In this document: one piece after another, positions 34,286 through 42,395 of the stretch
Numbering within the stretch: position 1 is the first letter of the stretch
Layout of the letters: each line of letters opens with the position of its first letter
From: Hungatella sp. UBA4396
Lineage (GTDB): Bacteria; Bacillota; Clostridia; Lachnospirales; Lachnospiraceae
Direction: 5' to 3'
DNA length: 64,000 bases
Assembly (NCBI GenBank): GCA_002389905.1
Contig: DGRE01000047.1
Coordinates: 14,038-78,037 of the forward strand
Position numbers and translations under genes: made by a program
The notes under the pieces: model-generated
The model's database searches: none
Seen by the model: the letters and a program-made list of their open reading frames with translations, nothing else
Told to the model about the DNA's origin: nothing

Positions 34286-34711
34286 ATGAGAATCATGGGA
34301 CTGGATTTCGGTTCTAAAACTGTGGGAGTTGCAGTTTCCGACCTATTGGGAATAACGGCCCAGGGAGTGGAAACTATTACAAGAGAAGATGAAAATAAAC
34401 TGAGAAAAACCTGCGCCAGAATCGAAGAACTGATTCAGGAATACGAGATTGAAACCATTGTTTTGGGTTATCCTAAGAATATGAATAACTCGGCAGGAGA
34501 CCGTGCAGAAAAAACGGAACAGTTTAAAGAAATGCTGGAGCGCCGTACAAAGCTTCCGGTGATCCTATGGGATGAGAGACTGACCACCGTAGCCTCGGAA
34601 CGAATTCTGCAGGAAAGCGGTGTGAGACGGGAAAACCGGAAGGCAGTCATTGACAAGGTGGCGGCAGGACTGATCCTGCAGGGCTACTTAGACAGCTTAG
34701 GGCGGAGCTAG
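34286..34711 (+). CDS. ruvX: Putative pre-16S rRNA nuclease / Holliday junction resolvase RuvX (YqgF)
   Basis: RNase H-fold nuclease (141 aa). YqgF processes the 5' end of 16S rRNA, and a resolvase role has also been proposed. Acidic active-site residues are visible in GLDFGSKTVGVAVSD (Asp7), in the LGYP strand region, and in WDERLTT. The ATG at 34286 follows TGGAGG. It is preceded by the hairpin-rich element, so it either has a promoter within or after that element or depends on read-through. DUF1292 follows at 28 nt. Confidence 0.94.
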   Translation: MRIMGLDFGSKTVGVAVSDLLGITAQGVETITREDENKLRKTCARIEELIQEYEIETIVLGYPKNMNNSAGDRAEKTEQFKEMLERRTKLPVILWDERLTTVASERILQESGVRRENRKAVIDKVAAGLILQGYLDSLGRS

Positions 34712-34739
34712 AAGGCCTGCCCATAACAGGAGAAATCAA

Positions 34740-35021
34740 ATGAGCAGTGAAGAGAAGAAAATTACCCTGACAACAGAAGATGGGGAAGCTGTGGATTTTT
34801 ACGTTCTGGAAGAGACCAGAATCAGCAACATGAATTATCTGCTGGTAACAGATGCGGCAGAGGAAGACGAAGATGGAGAATGTTACATCTTGAAGGATTT
34901 GTCAAAGCAGGAGGATTCTGAAGCTTTGTATGAATTTGTAGAGGATGATAACGAGATAGATTATTTATTTAAGATATTTTCTGAACTGCTTGACGGTGCG
35001 GACGTGGGAATTGAAAAGTGA
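34740..35021 (+). CDS. DUF1292 family protein (YrzB-like)
   Basis: The 93-aa, very acidic protein has the DUF1292 pattern ITLTTEDGEAVDFYVLEE, then NYLLVTDAAEEDEDGECYILKD. Its function is unknown. The position after ireB and ruvX is conserved across Firmicutes. The ATG follows AGGAGAAATCAA. Confidence 0.88.
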   Translation: MSSEEKKITLTTEDGEAVDFYVLEETRISNMNYLLVTDAAEEDEDGECYILKDLSKQEDSEALYEFVEDDNEIDYLFKIFSELLDGADVGIEK

Positions 35022-35117
35022 TTATGGTAAGTGACAAGTGACTGTTAAATGGAACAGGAAATACCGTGAAACAATGGAGAGGAGCAGGACGGAAAATTAC
35101 AACATGGAGGTAAAATA

Positions 35118-36785
35118 TTGAAAAAACAAGACAATAACGCAAAAGTTAAAATCATTCCTTTAGGAGGAATGGAGCAGATTGGTATGAATATCACTGCATT
35201 TGAATCGGAAGACAGCATTATCGTGGTGGACTGCGGACTGGCATTCCCCACCGATGACATGCTTGGAATTGACTTAGTCATACCGGACGTATCTTACTTA
35301 AAACAGAACATCCACAAGGTAAAGGGCTTTGTCATCACCCATGGGCACGAGGATCATATCGGCGCTCTTCCTTATATTTTAAAGGAAATCAATGTGCCGG
35401 TATACGGAACAAAGCTGACCATTGCCCTGATTGAAAATAAATTAAAAGAACACGGTTTACTGAAAAATACAAAGAGAAAGGTGATCAAACACGGACAGTC
35501 CATTAACTTAGGCTGCTTCCGCATTGAGTTCATCAAAACAAACCACAGTATTGCCGATGCATCCGCTCTCGCTATCTTCTCACCGGCAGGTGTAATCCTT
35601 CATACAGGCGACTTTAAGATCGACTATACTCCTGTATTCGGAGAGCCGGCTGATTTGGAGCGGTTTGCAGAATTAGGTAAAAAAGGCGTCCTGGCTATGA
35701 TGTGTGACAGTACCAATGCCACCAGAGCCGGATTTACACCTTCGGAAAAGACGGTGGGAAAGACCTTTGACAACATTTTTGCAGAGCATAAGAACAACCG
35801 GATCATTGTGGCTACCTTTGCTTCCAACGTGGACCGGGTGCAGCAGGTTATTAACTCAGCCGCCAAGTACGGCCGCAAGGTGGTAGTGGAAGGCCGGAGC
35901 ATGGTCAATGTCATCGGAACAGCAAGCGAACTGGGCTATATCAATATTCCTGATGGAACCTTAATTGAAATCGATCAGTTGAAAAATTATCCCGATGAGC
36001 AGACAGTGCTCATCACAACCGGAAGCCAGGGAGAATCCATGGCAGCTCTTTCCCGTATGGCGGGAAGCACTCACAAAAAGGTTTCCATTAAGCCGAGCGA
36101 CGTGATTATTTTAAGCTCCCACCCCATTCCCGGAAATGAAAAAGCCGTTTCCAAGGTTATCAACGAGCTTTCCAGGAAGGGCGCAGAGGTGATCTGTGAG
36201 GACACCCACGTATCAGGACATGCCTGTCAGGAGGAAATCAAGCTGATGTATGCTCTGGTTCGTCCTAAGTATGCAATTCCTGTTCACGGAGAGTACCGTC
36301 ACATCATGGCCCAGAAAAATCTGGTTCAGGCCATGGGATTTGCCAAGGAAAACGTGATCGTCATGTCCTCAGGAGACGTGGTGGAGCTGGGACAGGAGTC
36401 CTGGAAGACCGTGGACCACGTTCAGGCAGGCGGAATCCTGGTGGATGGCCTGGGCGTCGGAGATGTGGGAAATATCGTTTTAAGAGACAGACAGAATTTA
36501 GCACAGAACGGAATCATCGTGGTGGTTCTGACTCTGGAAAAATACTCCAACCAGCTTTTGGCAGGACCGGATATTGTATCCAGAGGATTTGTCTATGTCC
36601 GTGAGTCAGAGGATCTGATGGAGGAGGCCAGAAATGTGGTCAATGACGCTGTCAATGACTGCCTGGAACGCCATGTCAATGACTGGGGCAAGATCAAGAA
36701 CATCATCAGAGACAGCTTAAGCGACTTCTTATGGAAGCGTATGAAGCGTAATCCTATGATTCTGCCGATTATAATGGAAGTATAA
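35118..36785 (+). CDS. rnj: Ribonuclease J
   Basis: Metallo-beta-lactamase/beta-CASP ribonuclease with 5'-3' exo- and endonuclease activity in mRNA decay and rRNA maturation (555 aa). The zinc motif is THGHEDHIGA, with further ligands in HTGDFKIDYTP. beta-CASP motifs include TTGSQGE and SSHPIPGNE, and VHGEYRH carries the final ligand. A C-terminal domain follows. The start is a TTG at 35118, with GGAGGT 7 nt upstream. Only one copy (RnjA/B type) is seen in the window. Confidence 0.95.
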   Translation: MKKQDNNAKVKIIPLGGMEQIGMNITAFESEDSIIVVDCGLAFPTDDMLGIDLVIPDVSYLKQNIHKVKGFVITHGHEDHIGALPYILKEINVPVYGTKLTIALIENKLKEHGLLKNTKRKVIKHGQSINLGCFRIEFIKTNHSIADASALAIFSPAGVILHTGDFKIDYTPVFGEPADLERFAELGKKGVLAMMCDSTNATRAGFTPSEKTVGKTFDNIFAEHKNNRIIVATFASNVDRVQQVINSAAKYGRKVVVEGRSMVNVIGTASELGYINIPDGTLIEIDQLKNYPDEQTVLITTGSQGESMAALSRMAGSTHKKVSIKPSDVIILSSHPIPGNEKAVSKVINELSRKGAEVICEDTHVSGHACQEEIKLMYALVRPKYAIPVHGEYRHIMAQKNLVQAMGFAKENVIVMSSGDVVELGQESWKTVDHVQAGGILVDGLGVGDVGNIVLRDRQNLAQNGIIVVVLTLEKYSNQLLAGPDIVSRGFVYVRESEDLMEEARNVVNDAVNDCLERHVNDWGKIKNIIRDSLSDFLWKRMKRNPMILPIIMEV

Positions 36786-36809
36786 AGACCAGCAATGGGG
36801 GAAAAAGAT

Positions 36810-37205
36810 ATGAGCCGGAGAACGAAAGAGATCAACAAAATAGTGGGAGTGGTTATCGCCATTTCAATCCGGCTCATTCTCCTGGCCCTGGTGGCGGTTC
36901 TGCTGTATGAAGGCGCTGTCAGGGGATATGCTTTTGGACATGATATATTTTATGCCTCTTCTGCGGAGGCGGCGCCGGGACGGGATAAGAACGTGACCGT
37001 AAACGGCGGCATATCCGCTTTTCAGGCTGCAAAGATATTAAAGGAAAACGGCCTTATTGACAACGAATATTCCTTTGTCATACAAGCTGAGTTTTTCGGA
37101 TATAAGGTAAATCCCGGAACATACACCTTGAACACTTCTATGACTCCCAAGGAGATTCTTCTGGAAATGAATGAAAACAAAGGGGAAGAGGAAGAAAAGA
37201 AATGA
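36810..37205 (+). CDS. Short MltG-like membrane protein (catalytic domain missing)
   Basis: The 131-aa protein has one membrane segment (~10-35) and a LysM-like domain (~65-120) with SAFQAAKILKENGLIDNEYSFV and YKVNPGTYTLNTSMTPKEIL. This resembles the N-terminal part of the endolytic transglycosylase MltG (YceG/YrrL). The catalytic domain with its Glu is absent, and the protein ends in an acidic tail, so it cannot be a working transglycosylase. The ATG at 36810 has GGGGGA 7 nt upstream. It overlaps trmR by 4 bp. In Bacillus full-length yrrL precedes yrrM and yrrN/yrrO, so its position is conserved even though it is truncated. Confidence 0.78.
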   Translation: MSRRTKEINKIVGVVIAISIRLILLALVAVLLYEGAVRGYAFGHDIFYASSAEAAPGRDKNVTVNGGISAFQAAKILKENGLIDNEYSFVIQAEFFGYKVNPGTYTLNTSMTPKEILLEMNENKGEEEEKK

Positions 37206-37852
37206 TTGTAAATGACAGGATTACAGATTATATCCGGTCTTTGGAAAGGGACAGGAGTCCCCTTCTGGGAGAAATCGGAAAGGCAGCCAGACAGAATGGG
37301 GTTCCGGTCATAAGAGAGGAAACCGCAGCCTTTTTACAGGCCATGACAGCCTCTGTAAGGCCGAAAGCCATTTTAGAGGTGGGGACGGCAGTGGGCTATT
37401 CGGCCCTTTTGATGGCAGAGGTAATGCCTTCTGACTGTCACATCACCACCATAGAAAAATATGAAAAAAGGATTCCCGAAGCCAGAAGAAACTTTGAAAA
37501 GGCCGGGGAGACAGACCGGATCACCTTGTTAGAGGGCGATGCGCAGGAGATATTAGAGGGGCTTTCCGGCCCCTTTGACCTTGTCTTTTTAGACGCAGCC
37601 AAGGGTCAGTATCTGGTCTGGCTCCCCCGGCTTTTGGAGCTTATGAGGCCGGGAGGAATGCTGATATCTGACAATGTGCTTCAGGATGGGGATATTATAG
37701 AATCCCGGTATGCGGTGGAACGACGCAACCGGACCATTCACGCCAGGATGAGGGAGTATTTATATGAGCTGAAACACTCGGAACGTCTCATGACCTCCAT
37801 TGTTCCCATTGGCGACGGCATTGCAGTCAGCATTTTGATATCATCTACTTAA
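37202..37852 (+). CDS. trmR: O-methyltransferase, TrmR-like (tRNA 5-hydroxyuridine methyltransferase)
   Basis: Class I SAM-dependent O-methyltransferase (216 aa) with motif I LEVGTAVGYSALLMAE, the acidic residue in TTIEKYE, and the metal-ligand region FLDAAKGQY and SDNVLQDG typical of the YrrM family. In B. subtilis this enzyme methylates ho5U34 to mo5U34 in tRNA, after TrhP hydroxylation. The next gene is a U32 protein of the TrhP type, so a two-step wobble-uridine pathway is inferred. The ATG overlaps the preceding gene. Confidence 0.85.
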   Translation: MIVNDRITDYIRSLERDRSPLLGEIGKAARQNGVPVIREETAAFLQAMTASVRPKAILEVGTAVGYSALLMAEVMPSDCHITTIEKYEKRIPEARRNFEKAGETDRITLLEGDAQEILEGLSGPFDLVFLDAAKGQYLVWLPRLLELMRPGGMLISDNVLQDGDIIESRYAVERRNRTIHARMREYLYELKHSERLMTSIVPIGDGIAVSILISST

Positions 37853-37873
37853 GGAAAGCAAGAAAGGATTTGC

Positions 37874-39109
37874 ATGAGAAAGACCGAACTTTTGATTCCG
37901 GCAGGCAGCTTAGAAGTGTTAAAAACAGCAGTGGTTTACGGTGCTGATGCTGTCTACATCGGAGGAGAAGCCTTTGGCCTCCGGGCCAAGGCCAAGAATT
38001 TTACAAATGAAGATATCCGGGAAGGCATTGATTTTGCCCATGAAAGAGGGGTAAAGGTCTATATTACGGCCAACATTCTGGCTCATAATGACGACCTGCC
38101 CGGAGTGGAAGAATATTTTGAAGAATTAAAAGCAATAAAGCCTGATGCCCTGATCATTTCTGATCCAGGTGTCTTTGCCGTTGCAAAGCGGATTATTCCT
38201 GATATGGAGCTTCACATCAGCACTCAGGCCAACAACACCAATTACGGAACTTATCTGTTCTGGAACCAGCTTGGAGCCAAGCGGGTGGTTTCTGCCAGAG
38301 AGCTTTCCCTGGCGGAAATCAAGGAAATCCGCAGCCGGATTCCCGAGGATATGGAGATTGAAAGCTTTATTCACGGGGCCATGTGCATGTCTTATTCAGG
38401 CCGTTGTCTGCTGAGCAATTTTTTGACAGGAAAGGATGCCAACCAGGGGGCCTGCACCCATCCCTGCCGCTGGAAATACTCCATTGTAGAGGAAAAGAGG
38501 CCCGGCGAATACATGCCTGTTTATGAAAATGAGCGGGGAACTTACATCTTTAATTCCAAGGATTTATGTATGATTGAATATATCCCGGAGATGATGGATG
38601 CCGGAATCGACAGCTTTAAGATAGAGGGGCGGATGAAAACTGCCTTGTATGTGGCTACGGTAGCCAGAACTTATCGGAAAGCCATTGATGACTACAACAA
38701 GGACCCGGAAATCTATAAGGCCAACATGGAGTGGTACCGGTCGGAAATCGGCAAGTGTACCTACCGGGAATTTACCACAGGCTTTTATTTTGGTAAGGCC
38801 GATTCCTCTGCCCAGATTTATGACAACAATACTTATGTAAAAAATTATACTTATCTGGGGACTGTGGAACGGATCGATGAAAGAGGCTTTGCCCTGATTG
38901 AGCAGAAAAATAAGTTTTCCATCGGTGAGACCATTGAAGTCATGAAGCCTGACGGACGGAATCTGGAAGCTGTTGTAAAGGCCATTTATAATGAGGAAGG
39001 ATCGCTCCAGGAAAGCGCACCTCATTCCAGACAGATTCTTTACGTGGATTTAGAGGCGGAGATGGAGCAGTATGATATTCTGCGCCGCAGTGAAGTGGAA
39101 GAAAATTAA
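37874..39109 (+). CDS. U32 family protein, TrhP-like (tRNA uridine hydroxylation)
   Basis: The 411-aa member of the peptidase U32 family begins ELLIPAGSLEVLKTAVVYGADAVYIGG. Its conserved cysteines (MCMSYSGRCLLS and GACTHPCRW) would hold an Fe-S cluster. In bacteria TrhP proteins hydroxylate U34 of tRNA using prephenate-derived chemistry. The adjacency to trmR supports that over a proteolytic (collagenase-like) role. A C-terminal beta-barrel domain lies at ~325-405. RBS AGAAAGGA. Confidence 0.88.
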   Translation: MRKTELLIPAGSLEVLKTAVVYGADAVYIGGEAFGLRAKAKNFTNEDIREGIDFAHERGVKVYITANILAHNDDLPGVEEYFEELKAIKPDALIISDPGVFAVAKRIIPDMELHISTQANNTNYGTYLFWNQLGAKRVVSARELSLAEIKEIRSRIPEDMEIESFIHGAMCMSYSGRCLLSNFLTGKDANQGACTHPCRWKYSIVEEKRPGEYMPVYENERGTYIFNSKDLCMIEYIPEMMDAGIDSFKIEGRMKTALYVATVARTYRKAIDDYNKDPEIYKANMEWYRSEIGKCTYREFTTGFYFGKADSSAQIYDNNTYVKNYTYLGTVERIDERGFALIEQKNKFSIGETIEVMKPDGRNLEAVVKAIYNEEGSLQESAPHSRQILYVDLEAEMEQYDILRRSEVEEN

Positions 39110-39117
39110 AAAACAGA

Positions 39118-39160
39118 AATGCCTGAATTCCGGTAAAAAGCCTGGATTCGGGCATTTTTT
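39118..39160 (+). terminator. Terminator after U32 gene
   Basis: AAATGCCTGAAT pairs with ATTCGGGCATTT (one G-T pair), followed by a further run of T. It closes the operon that begins at ireB or ruvX. Confidence 0.85.
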
Positions 39161-39198
39161 TTAATAAATTTCCTTTGATTATAAAGGGGCAAATCGGT

Positions 39199-39226
39199 TT
39201 GACATTTTATACCGCTGGGGTATAAT
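39199..39226 (+). promoter_or_regulatory. Consensus promoter for the chemoreceptor gene
   Basis: Exact TTGACA (39199-39204) and TATAAT (39221-39226) with 16-nt spacing, about 55 nt before the ATG. It looks like a sigma-A rather than a sigma-D flagellar promoter. Confidence 0.8.
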
Positions 39227-39280
39227 GAAGGAAAGAGTTCCTGCTGCATTGTGAAAAAATCATGAAAAAGGGGAATACAT

Positions 39281-41344
39281 ATGAAGAGAATCGAAAAGGA
39301 TCGTGTTTCAGGAGTGAAGTCAATTCGTTACCAGGTTTTGCGGGTTCTGCTTCCCATTGTGCTGGCCGGAATGGTTCTTCTGTCATTTTTAGGCTACAAT
39401 ACCGCCAGGCAGGTCATCCAGGACAAAACCGACAGGGAGATGGAACTGAATCTTTCCTCCGCTGTGGCAGTCATTGAAAAATCCCTTTCTCAGAACCGCA
39501 TGGTTGCAGAAGGGCTGGCACGGGCAGTGGAGGCCAATGAGGACATGGATGCAGCAAACTACCGCAAGCTACTTCCTTCCATGGTAGGATCAAATGATGA
39601 AACCTTTGGAGGCGGCGTGTGGTTTGAGCCTTATGCCCATAATCCCGGAGAGCAGTATTTTTCTCCCTACTGCATGCGGGAAAACGGGACCATTAGCTAC
39701 GTGGACAACTATTCTCTGGGAGATGGAGTTTATTATACGGATCAGGACTGGTACACCAATGTGGTAAACACCGCTCAGAAGACCGTATGGAGCGCTCCTT
39801 ACTATGATGAATTTGCCAAGATTTCCATGGTAACGGCCTCCTCCCCCTTTTATGATAATTCCGGAAAGTTCAAAGGAGTTGCCACGGCTGATATCGATTT
39901 GACGGATATGCAGAAGATGATTCTCGGCCTGCAGTCAGGAGAAGAGGAACAGGTGTTTCTTCTGGATACCAGCGGAACGTATATCGCAGATGATGACAGC
40001 TCCAAGCTTCTTAAAGTAAACATCACCCAGGAGAGCAACGGGTCCCTGGCTGCTCTTGGAAATGCAATTCTCGCCAATAAGAGCGGAAGAGGAAGCTTTG
40101 AAGAAAATGGCCAGAAATATCTGGTGTGGTATACCCAGGTTCCGGAATCCGGCTGGATTCTGGCATTTGCAGGAACAGAAGACCACTTATTCGGAAGCGT
40201 GGATGCACTGGCTGAGGCTCTTGTCATTCTCTGTATTGTCCTGGCCCTGCTGGTCAGCATAATTCTTTCTTATTCCATACATAGACGTGTTGTCAGGCCC
40301 TTAAAGCACCTTGCAGACGTGACAAGGAGCATTGCAGACGGCGATCTTTCCGTCAACATCCAGCACAGGCTGAAAAATGAAATCGGGGTAGTCTTTGATT
40401 CCGTCAAAAAGACCACGGAGCGGCTTCATGATTACGTGGATTACATCGATGAGCTTTCCGGTGTTTTAAATCAGATTTCAGCTGGAAATCTGGACTATGA
40501 GCTTCAGCTTCATTATGTGGGAGAATTTGAAAAGCTAAAGACCTCCCTGGAGCATATCCGGGAGTCCATGACAGCCACTTTATCTGCCATCCGGGTTTCT
40601 TCCGATCAGGTGAACACCGGGGCCTCCCAGGTTTCCGACGGAGCCCAGGCTCTTGCAGCAGGTGCCTCAGAACAGGCCGCAACCATGGAAGAGTTAAGCG
40701 CCTCTGTTGCCAACATATCCCGGCAGTCAGAGGAGAACGCCTCCAGCGTTACCAAGGCCATGGAGTATGTGGAAGAGGCCGGGAAGGGTGTGCTGGCCGG
40801 CAACGAATTCATGGAACGTCTTAATCAGGCCATGAAGGAAATCGGAGAATCCTCTCAGGAGATATCAAAAGTCACAAAGCTTGTGGAGGATATTGCCTTT
40901 CAGACCAATATTCTGGCTTTAAATGCTGCTGTAGAGGCAGCCCGTGCAGGAGAGGCCGGAAAGGGCTTTGCAGTGGTGGCAGATGAGGTGAGGTCTCTTG
41001 CAGCAAAGTCTGCGCAGGCTGCCAAGCAGACCGCTGATTTAATCCAGAGGTCCACCGCTTCCGTGTCTGAAGGGGAACGGCTGGCGGATGAAACATCAAA
41101 GATTTTAGCTGATGTTTCAGAAAAATCCAGACTGGCGGACCAGATGATCGGCGAGGTCAGGCAGGCTTCCTTCCAGCAGGCAGAGGCCATAGACCAGATC
41201 AATATGGGTCTGTCAGAAGTATCATCCGTGGTACAGACTAATGCAGCCACTGCTGAAGAAAGCTCAGCTGCCGGTGAGGAACTGGCCGCACAGGCCCAGA
41301 TTCTGAAGGAGGAAGTGAGAAGATTCAGGCTTAAAAAACGTTAA
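39281..41344 (+). CDS. Methyl-accepting chemotaxis protein with Cache sensor
   Basis: Transmembrane chemoreceptor, 687 aa. Layout: TM1 (~20-40), an extracellular dCache-type sensor (~45-300, with WFEPYAHNPG and a YYDEF/ITVSSPFYD-like pocket region), TM2 (~308-330), HAMP (~330-385), a linker, and the MCP signalling hairpin (~430-687). The hairpin has the near-invariant tip region EDIAFQTNILALNAAVEAAR and ADEVRSLAAKS. It is monocistronic, and no che or flagellar gene is in the window. The ligand is unknown; dCache receptors often bind amino acids or organic acids. Confidence 0.95.
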   Translation: MKRIEKDRVSGVKSIRYQVLRVLLPIVLAGMVLLSFLGYNTARQVIQDKTDREMELNLSSAVAVIEKSLSQNRMVAEGLARAVEANEDMDAANYRKLLPSMVGSNDETFGGGVWFEPYAHNPGEQYFSPYCMRENGTISYVDNYSLGDGVYYTDQDWYTNVVNTAQKTVWSAPYYDEFAKISMVTASSPFYDNSGKFKGVATADIDLTDMQKMILGLQSGEEEQVFLLDTSGTYIADDDSSKLLKVNITQESNGSLAALGNAILANKSGRGSFEENGQKYLVWYTQVPESGWILAFAGTEDHLFGSVDALAEALVILCIVLALLVSIILSYSIHRRVVRPLKHLADVTRSIADGDLSVNIQHRLKNEIGVVFDSVKKTTERLHDYVDYIDELSGVLNQISAGNLDYELQLHYVGEFEKLKTSLEHIRESMTATLSAIRVSSDQVNTGASQVSDGAQALAAGASEQAATMEELSASVANISRQSEENASSVTKAMEYVEEAGKGVLAGNEFMERLNQAMKEIGESSQEISKVTKLVEDIAFQTNILALNAAVEAARAGEAGKGFAVVADEVRSLAAKSAQAAKQTADLIQRSTASVSEGERLADETSKILADVSEKSRLADQMIGEVRQASFQQAEAIDQINMGLSEVSSVVQTNAATAEESSAAGEELAAQAQILKEEVRRFRLKKR

Positions 41345-41368
41345 AGCAAAAGTCCGTTGTAAAGCAAA

Positions 41369-41428
41369 AAAAGCTGTTGTAAAAAGTAGATCAGATACTG
41401 ATTTTCTTTTTGCAGCAGCCTTTTTTTC
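41369..41428 (+). terminator. Terminator after chemoreceptor gene
   Basis: AAAAAGCTGTTGTAAAAAG pairs with CTTTTTGCAGCAGCCTTTTT with minor mismatches, and T-runs follow. Confidence 0.75.
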
Positions 41429-41445
41429 TCTGATGTTACTCCATG

Positions 41446-41474
41446 TTGTAGAAATTCCCATATTGTGGTATGCT
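41446..41474 (+). promoter_or_regulatory. Promoter of the YdcF-like gene
   Basis: TTGTAG (41446-41451) and TATGCT (41469-41474) have 17-nt spacing. TATAAA overlaps slightly downstream, so the exact -10 is uncertain. Confidence 0.55.
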
Positions 41475-41533
41475 ATAAAAGGTTATACCCGGAAGCTTTC
41501 CGGGTTTAGAACGTGCAAAACGGAGGATGGAAT

Positions 41534-42358
41534 ATGACATGGATATTATGGCTGGCTGCTGTTATCTGCGTTATTTATTATGCTGTAATCACAGCTTATT
41601 CGGGCCTGACCACCACCATGTCCTTCATATGGCTTGTATTTGCGGCTCTCAGCATGATTTTGGCAGTGGGCTGGGAAGCTTATATGAGGCATAAGGACAG
41701 GGTTCCTCTATGGCTACCGGTATCGGTTATTACCATGTGCTGTACCGGGCTTCTGATATTTGTGACGGTGGAAGTTCTGATCTTTACAGGAGTGACGGCC
41801 CGGGATGCCACCAATCTGGACTATGTGATTGTGCTGGGAGCCAGGGTAAAGGAAACAGGACTGAGCAAATCCTTAAAAAACCGCCTGGATAAGGCCATTG
41901 AGTATGTGGAGGAAAATCCTGATGTGATTCTGGTGCTTTCGGGAGGCCAGGGAGCTGATGAACCTGTCAGCGAAGCATCGGCTATGAGGGATTATCTGGT
42001 ATATAACGGAATCAGGGAGGAACAATTGGTTTTAGAGACCCGTTCCACCAGTACGGTTGAAAATATTGCTTACAGCAGGGTGGCGATTGAAGAGGACTTG
42101 GAGAGGCGGAAAGAGCAACGCAGGAGAAATCCTATTTTTATGGAACCGGGGACATTTGCCGAGGTGCCTGATAAGCCGGTGAGGATTGGTATTTTGACCA
42201 GCGATTTTCATGTGTTCCGTGCACAGCAGATTGCAAAAAAATGGGGAATTCCGGATGCTTCCGGCATTTCATGCAGCTCAGACCCCATTCTTTTCGTTCA
42301 CTTTTGTGTAAGAGAGTGCGCGGCTATATTAAAAGACAAATTAGTGGGTAATATGTAA
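41534..42358 (+). CDS. YdcF/SanA-like membrane protein (DUF218)
   Basis: The 274-aa protein has three N-terminal membrane segments (~2-20, 25-45, 58-85) and a cytoplasmic or surface DUF218 domain with DYVIVLGARV, LSGGQGADEPVSEA, ETRSTSTVENIAYS and LTSDFHVFRA. The family is linked to envelope functions such as vancomycin sensitivity (SanA) and cell-wall precursor handling, but its reaction is not defined. The ATG at 41534 follows GGAGGAT; an earlier in-frame codon would overlap that site. The M16 peptidase gene follows at 37 nt. Confidence 0.85.
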   Translation: MTWILWLAAVICVIYYAVITAYSGLTTTMSFIWLVFAALSMILAVGWEAYMRHKDRVPLWLPVSVITMCCTGLLIFVTVEVLIFTGVTARDATNLDYVIVLGARVKETGLSKSLKNRLDKAIEYVEENPDVILVLSGGQGADEPVSEASAMRDYLVYNGIREEQLVLETRSTSTVENIAYSRVAIEEDLERRKEQRRRNPIFMEPGTFAEVPDKPVRIGILTSDFHVFRAQQIAKKWGIPDASGISCSSDPILFVHFCVRECAAILKDKLVGNM

Positions 42359-42395
42359 ATAATACCTAACAATCAGCAGGAGGAAATCATATAGG

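Noticed and set aside
34075..34317. 80-codon open frame across the hairpin element into ruvX
   Set aside because: It runs through perfect inverted repeats, has no ribosome site and has non-protein-like composition.
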